From Gonapodya prolifera JEL478 (lineage: Eukaryota > Monoblepharomycota > Monoblepharidomycetes > Monoblepharidales > Gonapodyaceae): 64,000 nucleotides of DNA. Position numbers and translations under genes: made by a program. The notes under the pieces are model-generated. The model ran no database searches. It was not told the DNA's origin and worked only from the letters and a program-made list of their open reading frames with translations. The DNA lies in contig KQ965808.1 of NCBI GenBank assembly GCA_001574975.1, forward strand, positions 1 through 64,000, given 5' to 3'. How positions within the stretch are numbered: position 1 is the stretch's first letter; each line of letters starts with the position of its first letter. Shown here piece after piece: positions 1 to 11,840 of this stretch.

Positions 1-619
1 GATGGGGATGCGGAGGACAGGTAACGCACCATGACCGACGGTGAACTCCACAGGCGGAACGAGGAACCATTGACGCAGTGAGATGCATACTTTGAGTGAG
101 TGGCGACGAAGAGATTAGTTCACGCGGTGAGCAAGCCATTGCGGCAACACAATGCTCACCCATGGCTTCGAGCACAAGCATCGTGCCGATAGGCGTGGAC
201 GCATCCGTGCGCCATGTGAAATCATATGTACTGAACCGGGGCGCCATTGTGTGCTCAAAGGTGGAATTGCGTCCACTGGTCCCGCCGCACCCCTTTCCAA
301 GATACCCATCCGGAAACGTCCAGGACCCTCTGTGCATGCCCGTCATGGTGTCTCTGGCGTACATGAAGATTCCGGTGTAGGGTCCCACGTTTGACAGGGT
401 GATATGGTGTGTCGCAGTTTTGGGGTCGACAAGGTGAACAGCGAGCTGGCCCTGCGGTTCAAGCGGTAGCCCATGCTGACTAGTTGCCATCAGGTCGACG
501 TCCATCCCGCATAGATACCCGGCGATTCGAGAACTGGCCAGCGCCCCCGGAGTGATCACGCACAGAACAAGGAGGGACGCCAGGGCAGGGAAACGTCGAA
601 TCCACGAGACTGCCGGCAT
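1..619 (-). CDS. Secreted protein of unknown family, 5' part
   Basis: This is the N-terminal part of a minus-strand gene that runs off the left edge. The ATG lies at 617-619 and is followed by a clear signal peptide: basic MPAVSWIRRFPAL, then a hydrophobic stretch ending near GALASS. The mature part carries several Cys residues and the segment GYLGKGCGG. An intron fits at 90-159 (donor GTGAGC, acceptor AAAG). Splicing it restores an open frame reading LRQWFLVPPVEFTVGHG to the window edge. The layout loosely recalls fungal secreted Reeler-like domains, but I cannot assign it firmly. It shares an upstream region with the divergent asparaginase relic. Confidence 0.5.
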   Translation of the reverse strand, partial: MPAVSWIRRFPALASLLVLCVITPGALASSRIAGYLCGMDVDLMATSQHGLPLEPQGQLAVHLVDPKTATHHITLSNVGPYTGIFMYARDTMTGMHRGSWTFPDGYLGKGCGGTSGRNSTFEHTMAPRFSTYDFTWRTDASTPIGTMLVLEAMGEHCVAAMACSPRELISSSPLTQSMHLTASMVPRSACGVHRRSWCVTCPPHPH

Positions 620-1174
620 CGCTGCAGAGAATCTGCGATCGTCTCCGTTGGGTTTAAAATGGGGTTGGTCTGAATCTCGTGGGCCCGAATCTTGGTCTCG
701 CCCCTGTGCCGCATTCCACCAACGCCACGAGATCAAGCGGCCTCGTTACTCACCCCAGATGGCTCCCCAGGCGACAGAGGTCGAAATTAAAGCAAAGCTT
801 AGACGCTGATGTTTCCTTTCTTTCTGTCTTTACCCCTCTCAAACTTTACAGCAAATCAATCTCTCAGATCTGACTTTTTAGCCGGTGCACTGACTGCATA
901 AGTAAAAGTTAAATTTTGTGGGGGCGACGTGAAGCGAAGACGACGCTGGCATAGAGTTTCGATGTTCCAATGTGTTCACAAAAGACCTGTGTCCCGTCCT
1001 TTCATGCATCCTTAATTGCTTCTATCGTCCTGCACCCCGTTCACCATCGAGAGACCGCTCAAATGGAGCATCTGAGCGCTGCGGTGGCGGTCCAGCTGAC
1101 ATCGAAGTCCACCCGTGACATGTCAGTGATCCTTCAAAGAGGAAACGTTTGGTTGTGGTGATGCGCGACATAAC
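620..1174. other. Divergent intergenic region
   Basis: About 550 bases lie between the divergent starts of the secreted protein and the asparaginase relic. Small open frames exist (for example from 970 on the plus strand), but none resembles a known protein. One of them could be an unrecognised first exon of the asparaginase gene, because the recognisable coding sequence begins without an ATG. Confidence 0.4.
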
Positions 1175-4010
1175 GTGGGCGATTCACATAGGATACCCCA
1201 GAATGTGGTTAAAGTATTGATCATCTATACGGGAGGAACGATTGGAATGAAAAACACACCGCAGCATGTGAGTGTTGGGCGCGAATCTGGCGTGAACTCT
1301 GAACCTTTCACGACCTCGCACCAACCGAATGTTTCCAGGGCTACGTACCCGCACCAGACTTCCTCGCGCGCTGCCTTGCTCTCTCAAACCGATTCCACGA
1401 CACTTCCGGATACGCCCACGCCTTCGGATTCCCCGAACGATCGGTCGACGGATTGCTGTCCCCCAACGTGCCTCTGGCGGAGACAGTCAGCGCTGACGGC
1501 AATGAAACACCGCTCAAATGGAACGAATTGGATTGAAGGGCGAGCGTGACGGAGGGGCAGGAGTGGCCCCTGTTTAATGGTTAATCCCAGTCACAGTACT
1601 CGTGTTCAGTTTGATGGCGTGCTGACGGGCGAACCCAAAGCTGTCAACATCCCCACCACGCATTCTACCACCTCGCTCCCCGCCACCACCTCCTCCATCT
1701 CCTCCACCTCCTCCAATTCCGCCGACCTCCCCCAAGATCAACGGCACGTCCTACCGCCGCTCCAATCTTCCCGCCCTCATAACCCCCGCAAGTCTGTACG
1801 GGAAACGGACCCTGTACAGAGTTCTGGAATACGACCCGCTGCTGGACTCGGCGGAGATGACCATGTCGGACTGGGTCAAGATCGCGATCGACGTGGAGTG
1901 CAATTATGGGCTGTTTGACGCGTTTATTGTTCTCCACGGTATGCCGCCGTTCTCTCACACCCTCCAAACCACCGAAGCAAAGGCGCACTGTACCTTCACC
2001 TCCCACCAAGGCACCGTCATCATGTCCTACACCGCCTCCGCACTGTCCTTCCTCCTCGTGGACCTGGGCAAACCCGTAATCCTCACTGGGTCTCAAATCC
2101 CCCTCTCCAAACTTTGGAACGACGCCGCCGAGAACCTCCTGGGCGGGCTGACGGTAGCGAGTCACTTCAAAATCGCCGAGGTCGGGTTGTTCTTTGATAA
2201 TAAGCTGTTCAGGGGGAACAGGATCTCCAAAGTGGATACGGTAGGGCTGGGGGCGTTCGCGAGCCCGAATATGCAGCGCTTGTGGAGCTTGGTGTTGACA
2301 TAAGAATGTACGACTGGCGTTGTTGCGGAACCGAACCACCTATTTAACTCCCCTATCCAGCCGTGAACTGGCCCCTCATCCTCCGCCCCACCACCATCCG
2401 CCCGTTCCGCGCGCACAAACGGCTCTCGACCCACGTAGCCAGTCTGCGGATCTTCCCGGGCCTCTCCTCTTCCACTGTCAGGGCCTTACTCGGCAGGGAC
2501 GTGCAGGGACGTGCAGGGCGTGGAGATGGAGAGTTACGGGGTGGGGAACGCGCCGACAAAGGCGTGGTTGGATGAAGCCGCGAAGGGGTGTGCTAGGGGT
2601 ACGGTGGTGGTGAATACGACGCAGTGTGCAAAAGGCGGGTGGGTTGGGTCCGGTTTGTGCCGCTTCCTGGATGAGAGAGCTGATCATGAGTTGCTTTACT
2701 GAAGGCACCGTTACTGACATTTACGTAAGCGTTATATGGGTGAAACCGTTCAGCTCAGTATTTCTCTAACTTTGTTGTACCTGTCAGGCGACGGGCAAGG
2801 CGCTCACAGCGGCAGGTGTTGTCCCCGGCGCCGACATGACCCCCCGAATGCGCGCTGGTAAAACTCTCATACCTCTTGTCGAAAAGCGAGGTTGAAGGTG
2901 GAAACCTGGCCCTGGATGTGAGTCTACCTCTGCTCCATCTGGCCGATTCCCCTAACCTTATCCTGATCGTTGCAGGATATTCGCCAACTTCTCCGCATCC
3001 CCCGGTGCGGGGAACTCACGCCGCCACCACAAGCGTACCTCCTCCCCAAATCTCCCGAGCCCGAACCGTCCACCTTCTCCGTCGCGTGCTTGGTGCGATG
3101 CGCATGGCCGCCGAAATCGAAACTGTCGCGTCGGACGAGGAACACGACCAACAAGCCTCGGCGTCCGTGTCGACTGCGAAGCTGTACGCTACTGCTGCCA
3201 CCACCACGGCAAGCCGGCGGCTGTCAAAGCCCCCGTGCACGCCTCAGCTCTGGGTTTCGTGCTTGCGCGTCGAGCAGCGGCGGCTTTTGATGCCGAGGAC
3301 CTCCAAACGCGCGCGATGCACCATAACGTCGCACGTCACGCGAATCAAGCGCCGTGGGACGGTCGAACTGCGATACACGTTGCCGCGTCCGTTGGAGCTG
3401 CAGAGTGCGTCCAAGTCCTCCTCAAGAACGGATCGAGTGTTTACATAAAAGACGTGTTCGGACGGACACCGCTGAGCGAGGCGATGGAAGACTTCCTATT
3501 CCGGCGGCGCAGCGGAGGGTTGGTGACGCCGACAACAGCGACGAGGGCGGAGGGCGATCACAAGCCCTGATTGGGAAGGGTGCGTGGCGTTGTTGAGGAG
3601 GGCGGGTGCCCATTTTGTCGGTGGGACAACGTCAGGGCAGGCGCTTACTGCAACTGTCAGCTATGGAGGAGAAAGTGGGCACGTGAACGAGATGGTTTGG
3701 AGGTGAGGTCTGTTCGAGTTGATGCGTTTTAAGTGCATCTTTAAATATCCGTGATTGTAGAACCGCTGCTAGCGGAGACCAATCTGGCCTCCAGTTGTTA
3801 GTGGAATGTGGTGCCGATCCCAGTATTTCGAACAGCATTGGCCAAACCACCTTGCATCTGGTGAGTTCACGTAGCAGACTTGGCTTTCATTATAGCTCGA
3901 ATCCATTCACATTTCTTGAGTTCAGGCGTCGCAAGGAGGACACGCTGCAGTAGTGCGCTATCCTGCTCAACTTGGGAGATATCGTAGCTCGGTCCAACGC
4001 GACAGCACTG
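1175..4010 (+). pseudogene. Decayed cytosolic L-asparaginase with ankyrin repeats (ASPG-like)
   Basis: The family hydrolyses asparagine to aspartate and ammonia; ASPG-type members fuse the asparaginase domain to ankyrin repeats. In order: the N-terminal VLIIYTGGTIGM motif (near 1210-1250), GYVPAPDFLARCL after an intron at 1268-1338, LYRVLEYDPLLDS (near 1800), LGKPVILTGSQIPLS (2060-2110), LFFDNKLFRGNR (2190-2220), NWPLILRPTTIRPFRAH (2366-2420), ESYGVGNAPTK (2530), GKALTAAGVVPGADM (2790-2840), then ankyrin repeats (DGRTAIHVAAS near 3360; IGQTTLHLAS near 3840-3930). Breaks seen: an in-frame stop near 1537, a frame change near 2275, a 10-bp direct duplication at 2496-2515, and one extra C in the run at 2840-2845. 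The conserved HGTDTM motif reads HGTVIM, so an active-site Asp is lost. No ATG precedes the first motif. A host gene relic; the family call is firm. Confidence 0.85.
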
Positions 4011-4472
4011 TGAACGGGAGCGCAACTCTGGGATCTCCCGAGAGCCCTGCGGACCCACACCACAACGCGTTTAACCCGTCTGTAACCACTTTTACACCTA
4101 TACGAGTACCGTCTCCTGTTGCTCGGCTCCAAGGTACCAATCAGCGAAACCGTGCTGTTCAAAGTTTCGTCGTAGACCAATTCCTAACCATCCCCTGATC
4201 ATCCCACCAGGCCGCGCACCCGCACCTCAAAAACTCCCACCCTCATCGCCGCAGGACTTGTCGCAAGCTGATCGGTGGGGACGCACTGCAGCGGACGAAG
4301 CAAGGCTGGGTGTCACGAACGCGCAAAAAGAGGGAGATGTGAATGCGGCGCAGCAGTTCACCGAGTGTTTGGTGTGTCTTGAAGGGTCGGGGTAGTGAGG
4401 AATAAAGTACATTCGCGTGAATAGAGTCCTACCTGACCGCAGAAGCGCTCCCATTCCCGATTCTCGAGCCCG

Positions 4473-6045
4473 ATGGAATCGCATTCTCGACAAGTACGGG
4501 GCGATAGCGACATCAATCAGAACGCTGCACCGCTGGTATCCGACCGGAGGGGTGGACCGTTCGGTGAGACTTGGAAATCGCATCGGATGTTGATCGTTCG
4601 TTTCCGACACAAAGTTCACCCTCAGCGGAAGCGTTGAAAATGAAGTTTCGCAACGCCCACACCTTTACCTCTCCACCTGAGCTCGGGGGCGACCAAGTGA
4701 CAGCCTGTTGGGAGGGCTGGATCGACGACCAGTTCTTGACGGGTATAGCACCGTTCGGTGGGTACGTTTTGGGAATCGCGTTGCAGGCTGCGAGGCTGGA
4801 AGTGAGGCGAAGGGGGATTGAGGGGAGGTTTCCTGGTACGTGTCCTGTTATACGCGGCGGTACTGTTTTCCATCGAAGTCGAGAGCTAACATTTGTCCGC
4901 CACAGAACCAGTTTCTCTCTCCGCAAACCTCCTGGAAGCCGGCCGCTCCGACGCCTTTCTGGCAGTCGTAACTCCCGTCCGTATCGGGGGCCGTTTCGCC
5001 GTGTTCGACGTCGCAATCCGGCAAGCGCCTTTGCCCCAAGCCGTGGCCGCTGGTTCCACAACCTGGATCACACTCCTCACCGCAAAAATCACGATGTCTG
5101 ACATTGCGTCCGAGCGGGGCACAACGACCATTCTTTCGGACGACGGCAAGTCGCCTGTGGACGACCCGTTCCTTCCATCTGCATTACACTCACCTCCGGG
5201 CGCCACGAGGTTCGGGCTGGGGCTTCCGCGACTTGCGGACGCGTTGCCGCTGGAGCCCAAGACGATGTGGAAGGGCCATTACAAGAGCCCGAGGACGGGC
5301 AAGTTCTTTCATCAGTTTTTTGACGTGCGGCATCCAAGGTATGAGGAGGAGGATATTGTTGACTTGCCGATGGGTGCTGAGTGGTGTAAGTGGGTTCGGG
5401 TGAGTCGGTGCGATGTCGTTTGTGTGGTGGGTGTGTGGAGATTGAAGTCTGCGTTTGATCTGATGTCATCACAGTGGAATTCCGGGGACGTTCAAGACAT
5501 ATCGAGCATGGCGTTCTGGGGCGATATGTCCATGAATCCGATCATCATTAACCATATATTTGGCCCAAAATCCCAAGGACGGGAGCGTCAATGGTCTCCA
5601 GTGAGTCATCCCACTGTGCTGGTCAAAAACACGCAGCACATGTGACATGTGGCACGCGACTCGTCGCTTACCACCCCGCGATGGCATTGTCAGACCATGG
5701 ACTTTGCCCTACAAATACGCCGCCTTCCGTCTCCGGACATGGAATGGGTTCTGGTTCGGTCCAAGGCACCATACTTGACAAACGGTCGAAAATGCCTCGA
5801 CATTGAAATATGGGACGAGCAAGGGAACTTACTTGCTGTCACGAGGTACGCTGGACATACTGACTTCGTCACAGGCTTTTCTTTACTGTTGTATCACATG
5901 CAGGCAAATGCAAGGCACTGTCGTCGTGAGTGCAGCGAGGCAGGCGCGCACCGTCGAAGCCAACGCGGCTGGACTACAGTCGCTCAAGACGAAGAGATCA
6001 AATGGAGACACTGGAAGTGGATCCAGTGTGTCGGCGAAGATTTGA
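4473..6045 (+). CDS. Thioesterase-like (TesB/4HBT_3 type) protein, copy 1
   Basis: Six exons (4473-4563, 4626-4835, 4906-5399, 5475-5600, 5694-5845, 5904-6045) join in phase to 404 codons. The protein looks like the fungal thioesterase-like superfamily, a double hotdog fold that hydrolyses acyl-CoA-type thioesters. Evidence: FLTGIAPFGGYVLGIALQAA in the first hotdog half, PVSLSANLLEAGRSD after it, a strand-rich VTPVRIGGRFAVFDVAIRQ, and in the second half SMAFWGDMSMNPIIINH and the LTNGRKCLDIEIWD segment. The first ATG gives an exon whose 3' end matches the second copy downstream. The substrate cannot be told from sequence, and no peroxisomal or secretion signal is seen. It forms a tandem pair with the gene at 8150-9764, with identical intron positions. 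Confidence 0.85.
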
Positions 6046-8149
6046 ATGAACTGTTACTATGTCTTACTTCATATAGATTCAAGATCGGTACACAATTATG
6101 GGTTTAAATCTACTTTAGATATGTTTGTTATACATCCTAGTGATGCAAATGCGAAGGCTGTAGAAAGCTGACGTCACACTCTGACAAGGCGATCTTAGCG
6201 CTACAGCGCAAGGCAGGGAGCGTCCGTGAAACATGGTCATTAGGGTGGTGAGTTGTGCGCTGCACGTTTCGAGATTGGACATCGCACACACGTCGACCCA
6301 TGTATCAGATGTGCAGGCAAACTATTGAGGAGAGGCTCACTGCAGCAGCAAGGGTGTGTATTACATAAGTCCTACAGCTGCGACAATGGCTACCAAGCCA
6401 TGCCCACGTCCCCACAACACCCTATGTACCAAGGACGCTATGGCAGGTTTTGTCAGGTGTTCATAACGCGACGATCGACAAGTACACCATACCATGCGAG
6501 AAGATCTTTGGGTTAATCTTACATTCTCATGTGAGCATCGCAAGGCTGTGCATCGCGTGGAAAGTGCCCATTATAATTAACTCAACTATTTTTGAGTGAT
6601 CCCCACCTTGCAAGTCGGCGAGGTAGAAATTGTCATTCCTGCCTACGATTTATTTCAAGTTCCGTTCAGCTACCCGCCCCTACCGGGAGATATATGCCGA
6701 CTTGCAATCTTCCCGATCGAATCACTGGAAGATGAAGTCAATCGATGGTTGCTGGGAATGACATTCCTGAGGTGGGTGTTCGATCCAGGAAAGAGGTCTC
6801 CAGTAATTCCTGAGAGTACGAATGTTCTTCTTCGTTTCCCAGAAACTCGTACACCATCTTCCACCGGGGAGCAGATCTGGTAGGGCTCGCGAAACCATGT
6901 CGAATCAGCGCAACATGTCAAAAAGTTGCACACAGCATTCCGTCGTCAGGGGTTTCCGGTGACCCTCCTCGCCCACTGGTAGCTGCTTCCCTGGATTTAC
7001 TTGCGGGAATCCAAAGTGATCTGGATTTGGTACTTTGGCCGTAGCTTTTGTCTTCGCAACGTGGCACATTGTCCAAGAGAATCTGTCGACCACACCTTTT
7101 CTATCCCGTCCCGTCTTTCCCGCACGTACGGATCCCACACCTTGACAGACACGCTTTGTCTTTTGACCCTGTTATACCGAAGCTTTAGAAAAATTGTCTG
7201 TTCCGGTCTGTCGCTTGATGCCAATTGCCATGGGAGGTTGAGGTTGAGGGCCAGGCAGGGCATGCCTCAAGGTCGGCGCACGTAAAGAAGTGACCCGCAT
7301 TGAGTGAATTTGTGCGCTCTGGCCGACAGGACTGCCAGGGACCGTACTAGATGACAGGGACGTGTTCAGAGCTGGGCACTAGGGGGCCGCCGGCAATTCC
7401 ATGGCAGGGTAGAACTGTACACGCATTCGCAGAACATTTTTCCGTCATCATCGGGAGACGCACATCAAGAATGGAACCTGAGGCAACCACCAAGTGCGAG
7501 CGCTGTTCTCATATCAAATACATGTTGCAAATACACCCATGAAAGAATGAACACTTCAAGCTGCACTGAATCACAAAAGAGTCGAAACAAAGTTCCACGT
7601 GCAGGTCAGACGTACGCTGTGATGAGGCAACTTAGCCACAGATTTTAGGTACGTCCAGGATGCTTCAAACCTCAAGTCTGCAGGGAACGGCTGACGTCAC
7701 GAGACGAAAAGGCGACTGCCCATGTATTCAGTAACATGAAAAACCCAAGCGGGTTCCTGGAACAAAAACCTGGAAAGCGTTGTATAATTGGTGCAATTGA
7801 TTCGTTTTCTTTGCGGACCGGATTGACCCTGGTCGCGGTATCCCCACCGCAGAACCAGAGAGACGGCACAGTGCCCATAACACAAGACGGTGCAAAATGC
7901 AAAATCAAGGGAGCGCTGTCCATAAAGCAGAGGTTGGTGCTCAGCGAGCCAGTGAGCAGCGAACTTCTCAAACCAATTCCGCTTCCCGCCGACCATGGGA
8001 GTCCCATTCGCATCACAGCAGATAAAAGATCGATAAACCGTTGCATGCGAGTTCTTTAGTTCATTTACGAGTCTCAACTTTACTTTCTCAACGAAAGGTG
8101 TTGAGGGCGGACCGCAGCTCATCCTTGCGGTCTCTGCGTCTCGCCGACA
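6046..8149. other. Intergenic spacer between the two thioesterase copies
   Basis: About 2.1 kb separates the tandem thioesterase genes. Apart from the aspartic protease scrap at 6596-6883, I see no recognisable coding sequence. Open frames at 7736-8059 (plus) and in the opposite strand over 7700-8060 have no family resemblance and overlap each other. Confidence 0.45.
6596..6883 (+). pseudogene. C-terminal scrap of a pepsin-type aspartic protease
   Basis: A 95-codon frame resembles the end of an A1 (pepsin-like) aspartic protease. It has the strand pattern VGEVEIVIPAYDLF, a Cys-containing loop DICRLAIFPI, and the hallmark C-terminal motif RWLLGMTFLRWVFD, which matches the family's W-x-LG-x-x-FLR-x-x-x-VFD pattern. 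Neither catalytic DTG/DSG lobe motif is found upstream, so it is a fragment or the last exon of a gene I could not assemble. The stop follows directly. Confidence 0.45.
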
Positions 8150-9764
8150 ATGGGCACGCATTACCCGCACCGACAGGCCGGTGGCTCCACCGACCGCACA
8201 GAGGCGCACTCTTCTGCATCCGGCGGGAGCGCCCGCCCGTTCGGTGAGCTTCCCTTCCCTCGGAACCAAATCCGCTTCCGACTCTGCACTCTCCGCACCC
8301 ACAACACACGCAGCGCGCGCACTGCACATGTCATTCCGCGCCGCCATCTCTCGCCCTTCCCTCCCCGAACTCGGCGGCGACCACGTGACGGCGTGCTGGG
8401 AGGGGAGAATCGACGACCAGTTCCTGACGGGCGTCGCGCCCTTTGGAGGGTACGTCGTGGGTGTTGCGATGCAGGCCGCGAGGTTGGAGGTCACGAGGTT
8501 GGGGATTGATGGGCGGTTCCCAGGTGCGTCTCCTGTCGTGGCCCAAATGGTTTGCATCAATCTTAACGCATCTCTTGTTCGCACCAGAACCCGTTTCGCT
8601 CTCGGCCACGCTCCTGGAAGCAGGTCGATCCGACGCATACCTGGCACTCGTGACACCCGTCCGCATCGGGGGCCGGTTCGCCGTGTTCGACGTCGCGATC
8701 CGGCAATCACCCTTGTCCCTCCCNAAACCCGGCCTCGCTTCGGGTTCCGCACCCTGGATCACGCTCCTCACCGCCAAAATTACCATGTCCGACCTCGCAT
8801 CCGAACGCGGGACGACCACAATCCTTTCCGACGACGGCAAGACACCCATAACGGACCCATTCCTCCCCTCCGCCTTACGTTCCCCTTCAGGCTCTTCTAC
8901 CGTCGGTGTGGGCCTCAGCCTCCCCCGCCTTGCCGACACGATGCCCGTAGAGTCCAAGAGCGTGTGGAAGGACCATTACCATAGCCCCAGGACGGGGAAG
9001 ATGTTCCGTGAGTTCTTTGACGTGCGGCACCAGAAGTACGACGAGGCGGAGCTTGGAGACCTGCCGATCGGGGCTGAGTGGTGCAAGTGGGTTCGGGTGA
9101 GTTCTCTTTCCTCTCTTCTCTCTGTGGTGGGCGTTGCGACGTGCACTCATACACCCGTGGTGACTACATCCAGTGGAACTCGGGCGACGTCCAATCCATA
9201 CCCAGCATGGCCTTCTGGGGCGACACGCCCATGAACCCCATCATCATCCACCAATTTTTTGGTCCGCAGATGAGGACGGGGAAGCGGCAGTGGTCGCCTG
9301 TACGTTCTCTAACCGTTTTCTGAAAGCTCTTGGAGCTAGTCGTTAATCATCGGAACTACGACCCGCCATCAACTCCCACCGTCAGACAATGGACTTCGCC
9401 CTCCAAATCCGGCACATACCCCGCGCTGACACCGAATGTGTCCTCCTCCGGTCCAAAGTCCCCTACGCGACAAACGGGCGTAAATGCCTGGAAATTGAGA
9501 TGTGGGACGAAAGGGGAGTGTTGTTGGCTGTTGCGAGGTAGGTTCTTGTTGCGGAGTGTCGCTTTTATCGTTTTGGTGGCGATTTCATGATCGCCACTTC
9601 GTCACAGGCAAATGCAAGGTACGGTTATCGTCAGCCCCGCGAGAGATGTACGCATTGTGGAAGCCAACGCAGCTGGTCGGCAGTCACTCGAGACGAAACA
9701 GTCGAGTTCGGATTCCGGTGGTGGAAGTGTTGAGAAGTCGAGCGGGACGAGGGCCAAGATCTGA
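8150..9764 (+). CDS. Thioesterase-like (TesB/4HBT_3 type) protein, copy 2
   Basis: Six exons (8150-8243, 8314-8523, 8588-9096, 9174-9299, 9386-9537, 9608-9764) join in phase to 415 codons. Exons 2, 4 and 5 have exactly the lengths of those in the copy at 4473-6045, and all intron phases agree, so the two arose by tandem duplication. Key segments are FLTGVAPFGGYVVGVAMQAA, EPVSLSATLLEAGRSDAY, SMAFWGDTPMNPIII and the final QMQGTVIVSPARDVRIVEAN. An N at 8724 falls in the third position of a Pro codon (CCN) and does not alter the protein. Exon 3 is 15 bases longer than in copy 1, in a Pro/Ala-rich loop. The role is inferred as an acyl thioesterase with unknown substrate. Confidence 0.87.
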
Positions 9765-10050
9765 ATGATTCAACGTGGTACTTACAAGACATACGAACTT
9801 TGACTCCTTTTTGTGTAGATACCAGGTGGCAGGTAGACGAGTTCTGTATCGATTTAACGGGTTCTTCTTCAATTATACCATGTGCAGTTGTATCCTTAAA
9901 TGAGGAGACCACAACCTGCCTTCGACAAAGATCACCTCGTAAGATCTGTCACAGGTTTCTTCCCCGAAATCGTTCCCTTCGACTTTCGACTGTTTGAGTG
10001 GTTGTAGCAAAATCTATCCTTCTGACACCGAAGGCCAACAACTTCGCTAG

Positions 10051-11114
10051 ATGAGCGCACCACGCTCAGTCGAAGCAGCTCAATCTCGCGAGATGCCACC
10101 ACTAAAACTCCATCTGGCTTCTGCCGACCCCATCGAGTTCCTTCCCCAGTTGGACCACGCTTTAAAAGTTCAGTTCCTGGATCAACAGAGCCGAAACCCT
10201 GTATCAATTGCACCCAGTTGCTCACGGAATACGTCAGTGATATGAATGATGACGCCAAAGGAGACAAAGCACCCATCGTGGCAAAGGAAGGCCGATACCT
10301 CACACCAGCGAAAACAGAGCAGCAAATGGTCCTCATAACCTTGTCTCCCTTTGGAATCCGGCTCTTGGACGAAATCAAAGAATGTGTGGGAGGCTTTTAG
10401 TAGTCTTTATCGATTTCAGGATCTCGACGATGCCGAACCACACCTGAAAGCAGCTCTTATGCATTGGCAAAGGATGGTGGTTTTGTTTGTTGGCATGGCG
10501 CATAACTTGGACTATGTCAGAGAAGCTCTGACAAAGCGACCAGAGTTAGTGGACATTTTCTGCGGCGCGGCACTCTTTCATTTGCACGAATACACGAGCG
10601 CGCCTGACCATTTTAGAGAAAGGGTTGAGACGAAAGGCCTGGTAACAATTGCTGCAATTGTTATGCATTCTGGTGCAAAGCAGAACCTCGCACCAATCAC
10701 CGAAAGAATTTTGGGATATCCTGGCTTTCAGAAGTAATTACGTGGTCAAGCCGGCATGCATCCAAGGGGCCGGCAACAACAACGACCGACCTTTGGACGG
10801 GACTTTGGCGGTTTCTTACTTTCCAAATCATTTCCCAGAAACACAGGGAGCAGAGCCGCTCTGTTTGCCTCAACGCAACGTGTGCAACCCTTGTGACAGT
10901 GCTTAACTCACGTCCGCCTGGGCGCCGGGACGCCAAGGGGCTCTTGAGGTGCCGCGGCTGTTTGTTGGTGAGGTACTGCAGCGAGCAATGCCAGAAGGAG
11001 AACTGGTGCACGCATAAATTGGTGTGCGGGAAGGACGAACTCCAGTTGCTGGCGAGGAGCGAGTTAAATGTGCGATATTGTTGCGACTTGGATGCAAATA
11101 CCCCGTATCACTGA
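10051..11114 (+). pseudogene. Decayed MYND zinc-finger protein, copy A
   Basis: The 5' end reads MSAPRSVEAAQSREMPPLK, followed by a helical middle (VVLFVGMAHNLDYVREAL near 10490) and a C-terminal MYND finger at about 10880-11035: CRGCLLVRYCSEQCQKENW, then HKLVC. The cysteines and histidine of the finger are complete. At least three frame changes separate the pieces: near 10190, between 10730 and 10770, and near 10870. MYND fingers bind proline-rich partners, and many fungi carry large families of such genes. Two further partial copies lie at 13873-14055 and 22291-22880. A decayed member of a local family, not a working gene. Confidence 0.7.
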
Positions 11115-11840
11115 GCTATGTGTCCACGAGTACGTGATCAGAGACACAAGAGAGGGCCGTGCTCTTTGCTACGATTTAAGGATTTCTAGCTTCGTAGACG
11201 AAGAATTACAATACGTACTCGTCTCTCTTTTGACTTGGATTATTTTGACTTTACCGTAAGAGCTTGTTAACCGAATACATAGCATTGACTCGAGGCTCCT
11301 TTCCACGAATCATCACTGTCGACCTTTGAATCATATTCTCCAAGAGGATCTTTCAAACAAAGGCGCAAGGCACAAAATGCAATAGATATGGTACCGAACT
11401 CGTAAGTTTGAGTGACTCCTGGAGCTTCCGAAGTCCACGTGTGTTCCCATGCCGTGCAAGTTCCAGTGTGGCTATCCATCCATTTCGATAAACTTGGTAT
11501 TGGAAGTGAATGGTATATCCCAATCGCTCTCAGTTCATGTGTGTGCTCGAATGACACATGGGTCTCTTCGTTGGGTCTCGCAGAATAGGATCATGTTCGG
11601 GATTCGGTTCAACTGGAGCCGAAACACATTCCATCATAAATCCCCCAACATTCTTCCTCTACTTCTGCAATCCCACATCCTTGCACTCCCGCTTTCTATC
11701 AATCATGACGATTCCCGAGGTGAGGGTCTTCTCAAAACCTGCACGATCCCGATTCTCCACAAACACGCGTCTGATCATCCGGGCCCTCATTGTCTCCCAC
11801 ACTGACATCCCTCACGTTATCGACTCCAATCCACAAGACC
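11115..11840. other. Intergenic, upstream of alcohol dehydrogenase
   Basis: About 730 bases without a recognisable gene. The frames at 11449-11805 and 11558-12079 are chance frames over the 5' flank and first exon of the dehydrogenase. Nothing else stands out. Confidence 0.5.

Noticed and set aside
1665-2339. Minus-strand 224-codon open frame
   Set aside because: Antisense shadow of the asparaginase relic, low-complexity and without any family resemblance.
7697-8752. Minus-strand 351-codon open frame
   Set aside because: Its 5' half is the antisense of exons of thioesterase copy 2, and its 3' half resembles nothing. The plus strand has a coherent spliced gene there.
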